NCBI GenBank assembly: GCA_007449985.2 | Contig: VIIQ02000559.1 | Coordinates: 340,501 to 404,500, forward strand | Direction of reading: 5' to 3' | DNA length: 64,000 bases | Source: Desmodesmus armatus | Lineage: Eukaryota > Chlorophyta > Chlorophyceae > Sphaeropleales > Scenedesmaceae | In this document: piece by piece, positions 24,401 through 35,658 of the stretch | How the letters are laid out: each line of letters starts with the position of its first letter | Numbering within the stretch: the first letter of the stretch is position 1 | Made by a program: the position numbers and the translations under genes | Notes under the pieces: model-generated | The model's input: only the letters and a program-made list of their open reading frames with translations | The model's database searches: none | Told to the model about the DNA's origin: nothing

Positions 24401-27400
24401 CCTGCAGGGGTGCAGCAGCCACAGGTATGTGTGTGTGTCAGGTCAAAGTGTGGTTGCAGGGACCTCAACCCCAGGGCCTGAGTACAAGCCATCCTGCAGG
24501 ATTGCAGGGTTGCAAAAGCCACATGTATGTGCCAGGTCAATGTGAATTGCAGCGGCATGGAACCCAGGGCGTGAGTACAAGCCCTGCTCCTGATTTCTTT
24601 AGGAAAACAAGCCGCATGGTCGCAGGAGCCGCATGCATGTGCAGGGTGTGAAGTACATGTCAGGTGCATACATATGTACTGGTGTAAGCGTCCCTGTGCT
24701 GGTTGAGATGCAGATATATGTCTCCCGCAGCACGAAGCGGAACAAAGCAGAGCTAGCAGGTCCACTGTTCATCCTTCAACGTGTGTTGACACATGAGTTG
24801 CAACCAGCATGTACACGGTTGGGGCATGATGATTATTCATGATCTCGACAGGCTGTGTGCAAGCATAGCACACCAAACACTCACTTTGCCACGTGGCTCC
24901 TGACTGTCTTGCTGCCAGATGCAGCCGCCACCAGCAGCCCAATCCAGGCATGCAGTGCCCCATCCCCCGCCGCAGCAAAGTACTCCTGTCGCCGTGACGG
25001 CTGAAAGGCCTGCACCTCCGCTGCTGCCAGCGGCTGCTGCTGCTGCAGCGGCGGCTCATGTGGCAGCTGCTGCTGCTGCCTTAGCAGGCCGCCTTGCTGG
25101 ATGACCAACTCCCAATCGGCATAGCACCTTTCAAACGCTGCACTGAAGTCTGGCGTAAACACCCCAACCTCTCCGCTGCTGAAGCTGCTGTCCGAGCTGC
25201 AACTCTCACCCAAACCCTGCTGCCTGTCCGCCCCTTGCAGCACCTCCTGCCACTGCTGCCACTGCTGCAGCATATCAGTGGTTCTCCCATCAGACGTCCG
25301 AGTCTGCCCTGCGACGATCCTGCTGCTGCTGCAGCAGCAGGACGTTCTGCTGCTGTCGTGTCTGCATCCGCAACATCTGGCAGCGCAGCTCCCTGGATGA
25401 TGCTGTCCAGCAGGCCCTGTTGATCTGAGGAGAAGTAACTGCGCTCGCTGCTGCCACTGCTGCCATCGCTGCCGCTGTCGCTGCCCAGCTCAGCACCTGC
25501 ATCAACACCTGCATCCTCTGCATGTGCAGCAGCAGCGCCCGGGTTACTGAGGTTCTGCGAGCGGCGTCGCCAGCCCAGTGCCGGCTCCCGAGCCCCTGGC
25601 AGCTCCTGCCACTGCTGCTGTTCCTGCGGCTCCTCTTCCGGCCAGCTGCCGGCATGCCCCTGCTGCACTGCTGCTGCTGCTACGTGACCTTCCCAGGTGG
25701 CTGCAGCACCCTCGCTGCTGCTGCCGAACTCCTCCTGATGCTCGGACGCATCCGCAGCATCAGCGTCGGCACCGCCCAACCCACCGGCATACCCGACAGT
25801 AAGCCGCCCCTGCCTCTGATCAAACCGCAGGAGCTGCTCGGAGTCAAAATCTTGCTGCTCTTCCTCTTGCCAGGAATATGCTGGCAGCCGGTGCCTGCTG
25901 CTGCTGGCTGCGGCAGCACTTGCAAACACGTCCAACCCAGGCACCTGGGTTGCTGCCGCTGCCTCAAAAGCCGCAGTGCTGCTGCTGCCCAGTACTGACT
26001 GCCCCTCCTCTTCCTCCTCTGCGTCCGCTCCCTGCTGCTGCAGCTGCAGGCTCCGGTTGACCCGCTGATGTGCCCCCCTGTGGTCCTGAGCACGCCCTCG
26101 TCTGCCAGCAGCAGGCACTGCCACCAGCACATCAGTATCGCCCCCGCTGTCACTGCTGAAAACATCGCTGCCTCCCTCACTAGCCGCATCAGCAGCTTCA
26201 GCAGCAGCAGCAGCAGTTGGGCTCAGGTATGCTGCAGGGCCTGCAGGACTGAGGGTGTCAGTGCCGCTGTCATCGTCATCAACAACTGCAATGGGCCGCA
26301 GCTGCTGCTGCTGCCGCCGCTGCTGCAGCCGCGCAAGCAGCCTGCTGTCCGCTACCCACGGCTGCTGCTGCTGTCGGTGCTGCTGCTGCCGCAAAGGGCT
26401 GGGCGGCAGCTGCTGCTCGTGGTCTTCAGCGCAGCTTCCCTCCGCTTGGGAGGTTGCGATGCTGCTGCCGCCCCTGCCACCGCCCCTGAGACGCAGAACT
26501 TCCGGCTGCCAATCCATCGGATCCTCCCCAAAGCCCTCAAAGGCCACATCAAACCCTGTGGGGTCTACTAGCTCGCCTAGCTCGTCTTCAAACCCTGCCC
26601 CTGCCCCTGGGTCAGAAGCCCAGTTCCGCGGCGCCCCCGACCCAGCAACCCAGTTCCAGTGTTGCGGCTGCGGGGTGCTGCTGCCCTGCCCCGCGGCCCT
26701 CTGAAACAGCGGCAACAGCTGGAAGAGGTTTTCCTGCGTGCACCGCTGCACGGCCGCCTCCAGGAGAGTGATGAGGTGCTTGGGGGCTGCTGCTTCCTCC
26801 AAGATGCGCCGCATGACAGCCACTACTACAGCATCCTCTGGTGGCTGCGGCGGGCCGGCAGCAGGCAGGACAGAGTCCTCCGCCCCAAGGATATAATAGC
26901 CCGCACACAGCAAACTGGCTGCAGTCTGCAGCTGCTCGTCACTGCAGCCATACTGGGCTGCCCTTTGAGACCAGGCGCTGTTGGCAGCAGCACCTGGGAA
27001 CATGCCACGGAGGCCCGCCCCGCCCTTCTGTAAGTGCTGGAGGTCGTCTACAACAGCCGCCACACGCTGCACTGCAGCCTGCAGGTCCTGCTGGCTGCTG
27101 CTGCCGCTGCTGCTGGCCCCACGTGCCCCGGGGGTAGCCGCCCCACCCTGCTGCTGCTGCTTTGCCCTGCGAGAAAAGGCTGAAAAGTCCAGGAAGCCAC
27201 GCCGCATGTTGCTGAAAGCTGGTTCAGCATCAGCCGCAGCAGCGGCGGCCACCTTTGCAACCACCCGTGCAGCCACCACGCCGGCATCCTGCATGCCTGG
27301 CAGCTGCGGTAGGATGACTGGCCAGAAGTGCTCCTGTACGCCTGACAGGCCTTCCAGCTGCAGGTGTGCTGCTCGTGCTCCTGCTGCTGCTGCTGCTGTT

Positions 27401-30400
27401 GGCTGTTCCTGCACGAATTTGGGGGCTGCCATAAGGAAGTCGGGGAGGAAGGCCTGACCGTGTCTGTGAGAGAGGCGTATGCAAACACAATTCTTAGCCC
27501 TGGTCTCGGCAGGTCCGTCCTTTCGGGTTTGAAATGCATGAACAGGTGCTAGAGGTGTGGCATGCATGTTTCAATTTGTTCCACTAACTGTCTGTGCAAT
27601 TCTATGGGGAAAAGGTGGGCGGCAGAGCCATGATTGGTTGGAGCCAACCATGTGACTGTAAATACTTTCTGTGCTGACACACATGCAACCAAAGAGTTGC
27701 ATAAGTGGGAACAAACCTGCCTGTCACTACACCTTTACAAATTTCAACACCCCTTTCAAAGCACACATACAACCACACATGAATCATGTGACATGATACA
27801 CACTATGAGCATGTCAAAGCAGCGGCAGAAGTATGGGAAGCGCTGCTCCTGCATTGCTTCCTGCTACATTTTACATTTCCTGGCTCACGTACCGTATATA
27901 CGCATCAACTGTCTCCTCGAAGCCAGCCCGTCCATTCTCTGCCTGCCAGTGTTTGCTCAGCTGCATCACCAACAGCAGGTCGTGCTGCACCTGAACCAGG
28001 CACTGCTGCCACGCCTCACGCTGCTGCTGCTGTACCGCCTCTGCAGCTGCGTCAGCAGGTGCACTGCTGCAGCCACCAACACCACATGCGCTAGCCGGCA
28101 GCTGCTCACGTGCTGCGGCCAGCACCTGCGTACAGTGGCAGTGCAGAGCAGCGAGCAGTACCCGCTGCCCTTGTCTGTTGTCAGCTGCCAGCTTCCACCT
28201 GAAAGCAGCACAAGACAACCCCCACATAACAGATGGAGTGAGTGCAGTCAATTGACACATACACTTTCAGCCGCAACACCAGGATGAAAAAACAGTCAGC
28301 CGCAACTCCGCTGGGGAAGGTGTGGGTGGCATAGTCATTTGATCAGCAGTTGAATGCTCCTCTGCTGGAAGGGCAGGAGAAGGTAAGTGCCGCCCCAAAC
28401 CCCACTCGTGGCCCTGATTGTAAGTTGAAAGCACTGCTGAGACCCTCTTCTGCCCCCTTCCTGCCCATCACACACGCCGGCAAGGCCTCTAGATGCAAGG
28501 CCTCGACACCAACGCACCAAAGTAAGCCGCACCCGACAGGTCAGTCTTTCCTGCTTGCTCATTCACACCCCACCCCTTGCCCAGCCCCAGAGCCGTTCAC
28601 GCTTTTGGTCTTCACAGTTGACCCTAGCCCCATGCCCCAATGCCAGGTACTGCCGGCTGCACCTCAGTGAGCAATGCATTGTTGTGGGGCGACTGCCCAT
28701 GGCATTTCAGGTTTGCTGTTGGTAAATGCACGGCAAGGAAGGGTGTTCACGTAGCGTTTCAAGCTCGGGGGCATGGCAATGGCAGCATGAAGCGCACAAT
28801 GGGAGGACAGCAATAAAGTTGGCCATCCCACCCCTAGTAGGGCACTCACTCATGTGTGTTGAGCATGTGACGGTGCTGTAGGGCACTAAACACCACCTCC
28901 AACACCTGCAGTAGTCCCTCTGCCGGATGCTGCTCCTGTAGCCCCTGCTCCTGCTGCTGCTGCTGCTGCTGCTGGTCGTGGTGCTGCCGGCTGGCTTGCT
29001 GCGGCTGCAAGACCCTCAGCACCCACTGCAACAGCTGATGGAGAGGATCCCCCTGTTTGCTGTGAAGCTCGAAGCGCCCCCCTGAGGCCTTCAGCGCAGG
29101 GCAGCACATTGAAACCCAGGCTGCCGCCGCTGCTGCTGCTGCATCTATGCCGAAACCCTCCTCGTCGGCTTGAGTATGGGTGGCCCACCAGTGCTGCAAC
29201 TGCTGCTCTGGGAGCTGCGCCAGTTGCCCCAGGAATGCGCCGACATCTCTCGCAAGAGCTGAGCGGTGTATGGTGACCTGCAGGCAGTAGACACAAGTGG
29301 GGAAGAGGCAGACACCGCACACTGTGAATTGGTGTTGGGAAGAAAGTGGTTTGTATGCAGAGCGTTGGCAGCACCAGTGTTGATAGCTGGTGTGAGAAGG
29401 CTGTAGGGACCGGCGGCACTAGCTGACCGTGAGCTGCAGGACAGAACAGACTACAAGTGGCATTTTGTGAAGCCCCTAGTCACAAGTGCTGTCACTCAAA
29501 GACCTGTTGAAGCAGTAAATGCAAGCCCCAGACCACGTGTACCCAAGCCACTCCAAAGCAGCCCCCACACATGTACACGGCTGCACAGCACACCATCCAA
29601 GCCAGCTCAAAGCATCCTTCCACCCCTTCCACCCATGTACTCACCAGGCCTGCGTTGGTTGTAGCCATCTCAAACCCCCCAGACCTCTGTGCCGCTGCCT
29701 TCTTCCTTGTCTCGGCAAACAGCTGCTGCAACGGGGACCCATGCACCCCGTCCAATACTTCTCCAACAGCTCCAACAGCTGCATTCTTCTTGTCCAACGC
29801 ACCACTATAGACTGCCCTTGAAATCCGGAGCAGAGCTGCAGGAGGGGACAAGATGAGAGCGGCTGCTTGCACGCCCTGCTCCTGGTGAGCTTCCGCTGCT
29901 GCCCTGATTTCGGCGGCGCGCTGAGCGTCACTGCCTTCCTTGTCAAGCTGTAGATTCAGAGCTTCCAGCAAGTCACTCTGCTCTTGCAGTTCTGCCTCTG
30001 CTGCTGCCAGCTGCTGCGCCATCTTGAGCATCGACAGCAGGGTAGCGGTGTGCAGGGGGGTGTCCAGCTGGCCACTGCAGGTATGTTACAGCAGCGGCAG
30101 CAAGCAGTGACGGCAGGCAGTGATGAAAAGCATGTCTTGTAGCGCGGCACGCAGGCGGTTGGCCATGGCCGCCATGCAAGTCAGCACAGAGCAAGGGTGT
30201 TGCGGACATGTGCACCTTCACAACATGCGGGGAGTTACTGCCACTGTAAAGTCAACCCGACCTGGCTGAGAAATATGCTGGTGAGCTGGAGCTTGGGAGG
30301 TGCAACTGCATCACCACAAGCCCAGATGCAGTTCCTGCCTGATGCATTGCATGACATGCATTGCCGACCGCATCTGCCCACTAGTCATCCTGGCAGAACC

Positions 30401-31181
30401 CTGCATGTACTGTTGAAGACCTACATTTGGCCATCCAGAAACGGGCATGCCAGCACCAGCAGGATGTCGCCCATGCAGGACAGCTGCTGGTGGGGGGTCA
30501 TCAGCTGGAACAGCAGCTCGTAGCTGCTGCTGAGCGCCACCAGCTGCTCCAGCGGGTCAAACATGACGCGGTAGTACCACCACAGCGACACACGCCGCAG
30601 CAGCCGCAGCAGCGGGGATTCCTTCTGCTGCTCTGTAGGAGTGGCAACAGCCTGAGAGCCTGAACCATCATCTGCTGGGGGGCTGTGGGTGCTGGGTAGC
30701 CTGCTCAACGGCAGCAGCTGTTCGAAGCCTGGCTGCTTGCTGAAGCTGCTGGCCAACAGAGCATGCAGCTGTGCCTCTGTCAGGCGCTTGCCTGAAACCC
30801 TGGGCAGCCGCGGCACAAAAACCTCTGGGTTCAGCCTGTGCTGCTGCATCTCAAACACCTGCCCTGCTTGCTGGAAGCTGATGTCTGTCAACTTGGACAG
30901 CAGCTGCTCTCCCGTGCCTGCAACAGGGAACCACAAATAGATGGCATGATAACGTGACAGGATCACTACTCTTTACGGCAACATGATCATCAACGACTGG
31001 AAGTGCAGAGCTGTGGGACAGAAGTCAGGCGGTCAGGGGGTCCCGGTGGGCGCGCAGTGGAGTGCCCAGTGCAGTACCCACCTGACAGGAACCCCTCCTG
31101 CTGCTCAAGCAGCACATCGGGACACACGAAACGTGTCCTCAGCTCATCATCCACCTGCGCCTTCAGCTTGGATTTGGCCAT
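15447..31181 (-). CDS. Giant MYND-finger protein, copy B (15 exons, about 2,810 aa, one frameshift)
   Basis: Exons: 31181-31082, 30917-30425, 30074-29645, 29277-28850, 28198-27893, 27463-24885, 24139-23893, 23618-23496, 22892-22756, 22097-21974, 20584-20342, 20120-19941, 19573-17804, 17238-16085, 15564-15447. Same architecture and phases as A and C but clearly more diverged (roughly half to two thirds identical residues in most exons). Start MAKSKLKAQVDDEL. Exon 6 carries VLRLRGG at 26499-26479 and the acidic motif IAVVDDDD at 26292. The C-terminal MYND finger has the shortest spacer of the three (CDWC, 17 residues, CPSC, QYCSRVC, HNANC). Exon 15 encodes the tail RLQVLARNGLCWQQPGYQ. Exon 6 (2579 nt) is not a whole number of codons: the long frame and the conserved C-terminal frame (VFTPDFSAAFERCY) are offset between about 25170 and 25400, with no convincing intron there. 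Introns 6, 7 and 10 hold tandem repeats. Confidence 0.78.
20661..21841. repeat. 1.2-kb block bounded by 63-bp direct repeats inside intron 10 of copy B
   Basis: The 63 bp at 20661-20723 (T-rich, then GTGAGTATGTCTAGAAGC and on to TTCCGGGAT) recur without mismatch at 21779-21841. Between them is about 1.06 kb with no gene. It includes a two-unit repeat of period 208 (units begin at 20983 and 21191; both contain CAGTGTTTGCACACAT). The block accounts for most of the unusually long 1.39-kb intron 10 of copy B. Possibly a non-autonomous mobile element with terminal direct repeats, or a segmental duplication. Confidence 0.6.
23741..23940 (-). repeat. 100-bp tandem duplication of the 3' end of exon 7 in copy B
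   Basis: Two adjacent units of 100 bp. The upstream one in gene order (23841-23940) holds the real exon 7 end and its GTAAGG donor at 23892. The second unit (23741-23840) repeats the last coding part (EAVDSA-like) and a second donor-like GTAAGG at 23792. The second donor falls inside intron 7. Confidence 0.7.
24081..24650 (-). repeat. Degenerate tandem array of the intron 6/exon 7 boundary in copy B
   Basis: At least four units, roughly 93-150 bp apart (136 bp between the first two). Each contains the CCTGCAG acceptor context followed by the start of exon 7. The unit next to the real exon still reads LLDTIGQLSLLSDLGVGLS, against LLDTLEQLSFFPDLGVGLS in the real exon. Further units, away from the exon, are increasingly decayed. 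The array lies in intron 6. Confidence 0.7.
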
Positions 31182-32078
31182 GCTGCCTTCCCAACAGACA
31201 GTACCAGATCAAAAACCTTGCAAGGATCCTGCATTCCTTCCCCCGAGACTGATAGGATGCTGTAAAATCAGCATGACGTGTGACGTATTCTCAATCAGCA
31301 CTGCAAAGCGGTCCCGAGGCTTGAGGGAGGGGGAAAGCTGACTCGTGAGTCTGAGTCTGTCTGACCGGCAGCACCGAGGCGTTGATGAGGAAATAATCCT
31401 TCAGTTACAAGCAGCAATGTTGTACATTTTCAGTTCGTCTGGAACTGTGCTTCTGCATCAACGCTGGTGGTTGATAACCGCTAACTCATCATCACTTTAC
31501 CTCATCATCACCACATTTCGCTCCCCACCCCAAGTAGGTTGGTAAGGGAGACCCCTTACTTCCTCTTCACCACCACGCCAACCCCAGGTGGTAGTGCTGG
31601 TGGGTGACCACCCCCCCCCCCCCCCCTCCTCCCCTTCCGCCAACCCAACCCCGTCCCACCCCGACCCCACCCCAGTGTGGCATAAGTCAATGCCTCTTAT
31701 ACTTCTGTGACTGAATGTTGTTAGTACTAGTTACTGAGTGGACGTCTGTTAAGCTACCTGTAATGTGCAGTACTGCCGGCCAGCAGTAGCTGCACTCAGT
31801 GCACAGGCCGTCTTGCGCCCCATGGGCTGTTGCAAGCAGGGTCGCAGGAGACATCAAGCGTCACACAATGCACCATGTTATAAACCCTCATCCTACACAT
31901 GCACCCACAGCATATGGGCGAGTCAGGTGTCATGTGTCAACACAAGTCGACATGTTCGCCCACACCGACCATCCACTGGTACACACATTCACAAAACTCA
32001 CACACAGACACCTCAATTTTCTGTGCACAACGTGCCAACCATGAACAACCCACGCATGCAGCTGGATGCATTGCAGCC
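31182..32078. other. Intergenic between copy B start and the GT32 gene
   Basis: About 900 nt, low in coding signals. It includes a C-rich stretch with a run of 16 C (31611-31626) set in pyrimidine-rich DNA (31545-31675). No gene recognised. Confidence 0.5.
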
Positions 32079-33640
32079 CTAGCCCTTGTCACCCTCCCCA
32101 CCGGCAACAGCAGTGCCACCACCAGCAGCCCATTTTTGCACCAGCGACTGTGCCTCTGTGGTCCATGACGGCGTGGTAGTCGAGTTGCCGCCTCCCCACT
32201 GGCTACTGAAATGGTTCTTTGCATTCTGAGCTGGCTTCTTCCCATAATCCCCCCAAAAGTCCCCAGCCACGAAGCACACACGCAACTCCCGGGCACGCTG
32301 GTACACTGTGGCATTCGTCCAAGCAGCACGAGCAATATCAGCAGCGCTGTATTGATCTGGCAGTCCCAGGCCCTCTCGTATGCCTTGCGTGAACGTCCCT
32401 GGCCCCGTATGTGCATGCACCATATGCTCGTATGAGCAGCGAAACCCATCACGCACGCTCCTCAAGGACGCTTGCAAGACAGAGCGAATCAAGGGGTGCC
32501 TGGGGGCAGATGCAATGATCCACTGGCACAAGTGAAGGTCATTCTCCAAGGCAATTACCAAACCACAGTCTTGCCACGTCAAGTTGGCGTACCGCAGCTG
32601 CTGCGCTACTCCCGGTCCGCCCTGTGCGAATGACGAGCTCTCAGAACCGCCGCCAGGCCGCATCAATGGCGGGAACCAGCTTGACAGCGGCTTCAAACAC
32701 TCCGTATCAACGTCAGCATACACGCCGCCGTACGCGTACAGGATCGCGTACCGCCAGAAGTCGCCGCGCATCACGCCTACTGGGAATGCATCGTAGATTG
32801 CCGCTACTGCACTGCCATAAGTGCTGCGGATGAAAGCTGAAGCCTGCGTGTCATTCATGAGGGTGTGTGGGACACCAGGGTTCTTGGTTAGCCACGTCTG
32901 CTGTAGTAGTCTGGCTCGGTCGCCAATGTCTGAGGATCTGCTGGTCTGCCATAGTTGCATGGGGATGGAGGCTGTGCTGTTGTATGGGAACTTGGCAGTC
33001 CAGCGGGCAGCGAGGGCAGCCCTGCAGGGGCAACACACATCAAACTGTTTTCAAAGCACGGCTTCATTGGCAAGCAGCGTCTCAGACACGGCATGGCCAG
33101 TGACGCTGCAACATGGTGTATCCGTACACTCCTTGCGCAAATGAGTCTGCCAGCACAGCAGCTGCACTATGCAGTCATTGCCAGCATGCGGGTGCAACTC
33201 GCAGTGTCCAGTCAACTGCTTGCGGTCCAAAGCATCCCTGCATGGGCTACGGCCACGTCTGCCGTGAAGGTGCACAGTGGACCCCTCGACAGCAGGACAG
33301 CAGAAACGCTGACATGATGACTCCAAGATACACTGTTTTGAAGCCTTCCGATGCTGCATTGGATGCTGCTGCAGCCATCTGGTTGGGGTGATGGGCAACA
33401 CGGTCGTCCTCACCTGCTGAGTGCTGCCAAACGCGGCTGCTGCTCAGGCGCGCAAGGAGACCCTGTAAGTTTCCATTGCAAATTCCCTGATCTTCTGCTG
33501 CGCAGCTGAAGAGCCACCCAGCTGCTGCTGAGGCCCAAGACCACCACTGCTAACAGGATTGTGAGCCTGGCCCTGCTGCTAGCCTTGATTGGTGCAACAG
33601 GCGTTGGGCTAGACACCCTCCACGTCACCCTTTTGCTCAT
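32079..33640 (-). CDS. GT32-type glycosyltransferase with DXD motif, type II membrane protein (389 aa)
   Basis: Two exons, 33640-33414 and 33021-32079, joined in phase 2 (AG|G). Exon 1 gives a short cytosolic N-terminus (MSKRVTWRV), a membrane anchor at about residues 26-46 (LTILLAVVVLGLSSSWVAL) and a stem. Exon 2 is the catalytic domain: IPMQLWQTS near its start, then GDFWRYAILYAYGGVYADVD, whose DVD is the metal- and nucleotide-sugar-binding DXD motif of family GT32 (yeast Och1-like mannosyltransferases and relatives). The topology is that of a Golgi enzyme that transfers sugar to glycoproteins or glycans in the lumen; donor sugar and acceptor cannot be told from sequence. Several Asn-X-Ser/Thr sites lie in the lumenal part. 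The length is normal for the family and no breaks are seen. The neighbour in divergent orientation encodes a secreted protease; a joint role is only a guess. Confidence 0.85.
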
Positions 33641-35658
33641 GCTGCAGCAGCAATCTGACTGGCAGGATGGCTGTTACTGGCTTGGGCCTAGAGGGCTAAT
33701 GCGCAACAGTAGCACCAGCAAGAGCACCATATGAGCGAGCATGGCCGTTCCATCGACTAGGAAGAGCGAGAAAGTACGTTTTGAAGGTATTCAGTTGCTT
33801 ATGGCGCGAATTACTTGCAGTGAAACGATCTGAAAACTGCCGTTGCAGCTGCGACCGCAGACGACGTCTCAGCATACTCGTGCAGACGCATAGTAAAGGA
33901 CCTGAGATACGATACAACGGTGCATTACATAGTTTTGGTCGATGCATTGGCTGTCCGAGGCAAGCAGGTATCTCGGCAAGGTGTAAACCTTAAGGTTTAC
34001 CAAGCTTGGTCAGGGTTTTACCGCTTGCCACTCAGTGCTGAGCACTCCGGAGATAGTTTGGGGGCATGTGGCACACACATAGCTGCAGGTTTTGTTGAAA
34101 ACCCCGCAACTTGCTTTGCTGCATGTTTAGCATAAATGTCATGCAGCCTCAACTTGAGTCTTGGCAAGTCCAGACAGACGTCATCCGGGTTGGTCGACCA
34201 ACCCGGATGATCCATTGTCCTTCACATCGCAAGCTGGACCAGCGATCATGCAGACTGCTGCAGTTGCGCATGGAGTGACCTGACAGTACAGACACAAGGA
34301 ATCAGCCTGGCGAAAGGACACTGTCATGTCATAGCAGGAAGCCAGCACTGTCATGGTTATGGCGCAGCACCGCAAGTCAGGCCTGCCCTAGTAGGGCAGG
34401 CTGTCCTGCGTAGTTTGGACAAGACGACAATGATTGCACAGCTGCGGCTTCAAGCCTGGCTGGCAGCAGCACCCTGTGGCCAGACAGTCAGTGGGTAGAT
34501 CAGAATGTACCTGCCACATATCGTGGAACTGTAGACGTGATTTTGGGGGACCTTCCTCACACTCATGTAACGGCAGTGAACCCCGCATGTTACATCAACA
34601 TTCCGCCACCAAAAACTGGCATTGCCCACTGGGCAATATTCAATATTTTAGAGACGCACCAGAGCCAGGCCAGGTGTAAGACACAGGCTTTTGCCTTCAT
34701 GGAGAGTTACCCAGTTTGGAGGGCTGTCATCTCGGCACTTATATAGCTGCTTGAGGGATTTGGAGCTGTTCGTTGCTGCCCAGCTGCCTGCACCTGGTGT
34801 GAACAAGACATGCAGCTGCGCCTTGTTTGTGACCGCATTTCATGCACCTCTCCTCCGTTTGCCCCAACCCAGTCTTTCCTACTGAGATGCTGTCACTTGC
34901 ATGGCTGTGTTCCTGAACATCTCCTGGCAGGGCGTTACAGGTGCCCGTCTGTGGTTCCTGCCATGACTGCCGAGCCTGACTCCCCACCCCCTGCTGGTTC
35001 AATCAAGTACGGTAGGGTGTGTTTAACCACGAGGAAGAGCTCCTTGCAATCGCACTGACAAGGCAGGGAAGTACATGGCTGGGGCAGTGGGGAATGCACT
35101 TAGGGGATACACATGGCTGGGGCAGTCGAGACTAAAGGTTTCTCTGACTCTTATGCAATGCTGCCAGAAGTGACAGTTGTGGGACTTGTACTAGAAGGGC
35201 TGGAGCCAGCTTGCCACGCAGCTTGAATGGATGGTTGCAAGCCAGCCTCGTGCAAGCTTCCGTCATGTGTGAGTATATTGCCAATATCAGAGCCTGCAGC
35301 TTGCTCGTGGAGGCCACCATGCAGCAGAATGGATGGATCACCAACAATGCACTCTGCCTCCTGCACCCGTTCGTCGTGTGCGAGTGTATTGAAGGCTATT
35401 GGGGTTTGTCGTCACGTTTTACGCCACTTTCTCCCCTGTGAACTACGGCATTGAAGTTCAGTGATTGAACTTCAGGTCTGGCACCGCGGGTGAACTAATC
35501 TCGAAACACAACATGACAGCACTTACCAGTCTGTGACGACTCCTCACACTCAATACTCATACCGATGCGCAGCGTTGCAAGCTCGCAGCACGCTTAAGCC
35601 TAAGCTCAAGCCTTCCTCCCTTTCAGCGCGGAACAGAAGATTGTGGCTCACGGCAGCG
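33641..35658. other. Two-kilobase intergenic region between divergent GT32 and M43 genes
   Basis: It should contain both promoters. No conserved reading frame seen. It is rich in palindromes: a perfect 30-bp one at 34181-34210, an 18-bp one near 33983-34000, and hairpins near 34380-34402 and 35453-35476. No tRNA or other RNA gene recognised. Confidence 0.5.
34181..34210. repeat. Perfect 30-bp palindrome
   Basis: The 15-bp arm TCATCCGGGTTGGTC is followed directly by its reverse complement, without loop. It lies in the spacer between the divergent GT32 and M43 genes, about 540 nt upstream of the GT32 start codon. Confidence 0.9.
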
